The notes under the pieces were generated by a model that was given only the letters and a program-made list of their open reading frames with translations, was not told the origin of the DNA and did no database searches. Shown one piece after another: positions 5,525 to 6,312 of a stretch of DNA of 6,312 nt. Numbering within the stretch: position 1 is the stretch's first letter; each line of letters starts with the position of its first letter. The stretch is from contig JAQTRB010000102.1 in assembly GCA_028712015.1 (NCBI GenBank), forward strand, positions 1 through 6,312, in the 5' to 3' direction. A program made the translations under genes and the position numbers. This DNA comes from Syntrophales bacterium (GTDB taxonomy: Bacteria; Desulfobacterota; Syntrophia; Syntrophales; UBA5619).

Positions 5525-6312
5525 TCATGTCCTTCCAAATTGAAACCGTTTTTCCCGAATTAATCTCAGGCAGGCATCCACCGCATCTGCGTCATAAATA
5601 GTCCCTCTATTTTTCTCGATCTCCTCCAGTGCTGTATTTAATCCCAATGCTGGACGATAAGGACGGTGGGATGCCATTGATTCTACCACGTCGGCCACGG
5701 CAAGGATACGGGACTCCAGAAGAATGTCATCCCCCCTCAGGTTTCTTGGATATCCCGAACCGTCCATCCGCTCATGATGTTCCAGGATCATTCTTGCAAT
5801 GGGCCAGGGAAAGTCAATGTCCTTGAGAATGTCGTAACCGGACTGTGGATGCGTTTTGACAAGCTCGAATTCAATTTTTGTCAATTTCGTCGGCTTGCTG
5901 AGAATATCCGCGGGAACCGAAATTTTGCCAAGATCATGAACCATTGCAGCCATCTGGATACCATCAATCCGGTCGGAGGTCAGTTTTAGTTCCATGGCAA
6001 TGGCACGGGACAGGTCAGCCACCTCTCGCTGATGCCCCGCCGTATAGGGATCCCTCGTCTCAACCGTCACTGCGACGGCCCGCACGGTGGCTTCCAGGGC
6101 CTTCCTCAGCTTCACCATGCTTTCCTTCCGGTCTGTAATATCCCTTGCCAATACCAATAGGGTCGATACGCTGCCTTCTTCATCAAACTCCGGCACCACC
6201 GTCGAGAAAAAGCTTCTGATACCGTCGGGGAACGGAAAATCAAACTCAAAATTCACCGGCTTTGCAGTTTCAAATGCCTTTCTGAATTGATGGTTCCAGT
6301 GCTCTAAACTTT
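5525..6312 (-). CDS. PAS domain/HD-GYP domain signalling protein, 5' end missing
   Basis: This is a likely cyclic-di-GMP phosphodiesterase controlled by a PAS sensor domain. The frame stays open to the window edge, so only the C-terminal 261 residues are seen; numbering is from the first complete codon at 6310. Residues 1-62 are the end of a PAS/PAC domain, with VNFEFDFPFPDG and the closing LVLARDITDRKE. A linker helix (about 63-85) leads to the HD-GYP domain, with ETRDPYTAGHQREVADLS (84-101), MVHDLGKI (123-130) containing the HD pair H125/D126, KTHPQSGYDIL (152-162), HHERMDGSGYP (178-188) as the GYP signature, and ILAVADVVESMASHRPYR (202-219). All metal-binding and GYP residues I expect are present, so activity is likely. 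A GTG at 6256 could be mistaken for the start, but the PAS domain continues upstream of it. Base composition is visibly less G+C-rich than in the permease genes. Confidence 0.92.
   Translation of the reverse strand, partial: SLEHWNHQFRKAFETAKPVNFEFDFPFPDGIRSFFSTVVPEFDEEGSVSTLLVLARDITDRKESMVKLRKALEATVRAVAVTVETRDPYTAGHQREVADLSRAIAMELKLTSDRIDGIQMAAMVHDLGKISVPADILSKPTKLTKIEFELVKTHPQSGYDILKDIDFPWPIARMILEHHERMDGSGYPRNLRGDDILLESRILAVADVVESMASHRPYRPALGLNTALEEIEKNRGTIYDADAVDACLRLIREKRFQFGRT

Noticed and set aside
1..6312. Defence system, CRISPR array, mobile element or phage genes
   Set aside because: I looked on both strands for repeat arrays, terminal inverted repeats with transposase motifs, integrase signatures and toxin-antitoxin pairs. 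None is supported; every long gene matches a common housekeeping, transport or signalling family.

Overview
The window looks like ordinary chromosomal DNA from a Gram-negative bacterium. RfaE2 implies heptose-containing lipopolysaccharide, and DksA points to a proteobacterial or similar lineage. The G+C-rich coding sequence and the mix of families would fit a deltaproteobacterium or a Nitrospirota-like organism, but I cannot fix the taxon from these genes. I see no CRISPR array, insertion sequence, tRNA or rRNA.

Positions 1-2662, minus strand: housekeeping genes. Reading in their own direction: a promoter (2634-2662), rsfS (ribosome silencing factor), comF (ComF-family phosphoribosyltransferase), rfaE2 (heptose-phosphate adenylyltransferase), a probable intrinsic terminator immediately followed by a new promoter, dksA (RNA polymerase-binding stringent-response regulator), a strong intrinsic terminator, and the 5' end of priA (replication restart helicase), which runs off the window. 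rsfS, comF and rfaE2 are tightly packed and probably cotranscribed. dksA appears to be its own unit.

Positions 2663-2751: a divergent regulatory region. A promoter faces each way, both with a 17-base spacer and a TGC just before the -10 box. A perfect 6-bp inverted repeat overlaps the rightward -10.

Positions 2752-5407, plus strand: a sugar phosphate isomerase/epimerase-like TIM-barrel protein, then two inner-membrane permeases of the DppB/OppB and DppC/OppC families. The permeases would form the channel of a peptide- or nickel-type ABC importer. No substrate-binding protein or ATPase gene lies beside them in the window, so the partners must be encoded elsewhere or have been lost.

Positions 5408-6312: a visibly more A+T-rich segment. 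It has a short non-coding stretch with a perfect hairpin and a possible gene-tail remnant, then a convergent minus-strand gene for a PAS/HD-GYP signalling protein, a likely cyclic-di-GMP phosphodiesterase, whose 5' end lies outside the window.

No novel system is evident. The points most worth a second look are the orphan permease pair, the composition change at about 5408, the terminator that abuts the priA ribosome-binding site, and the palindrome in the divergent promoter region.
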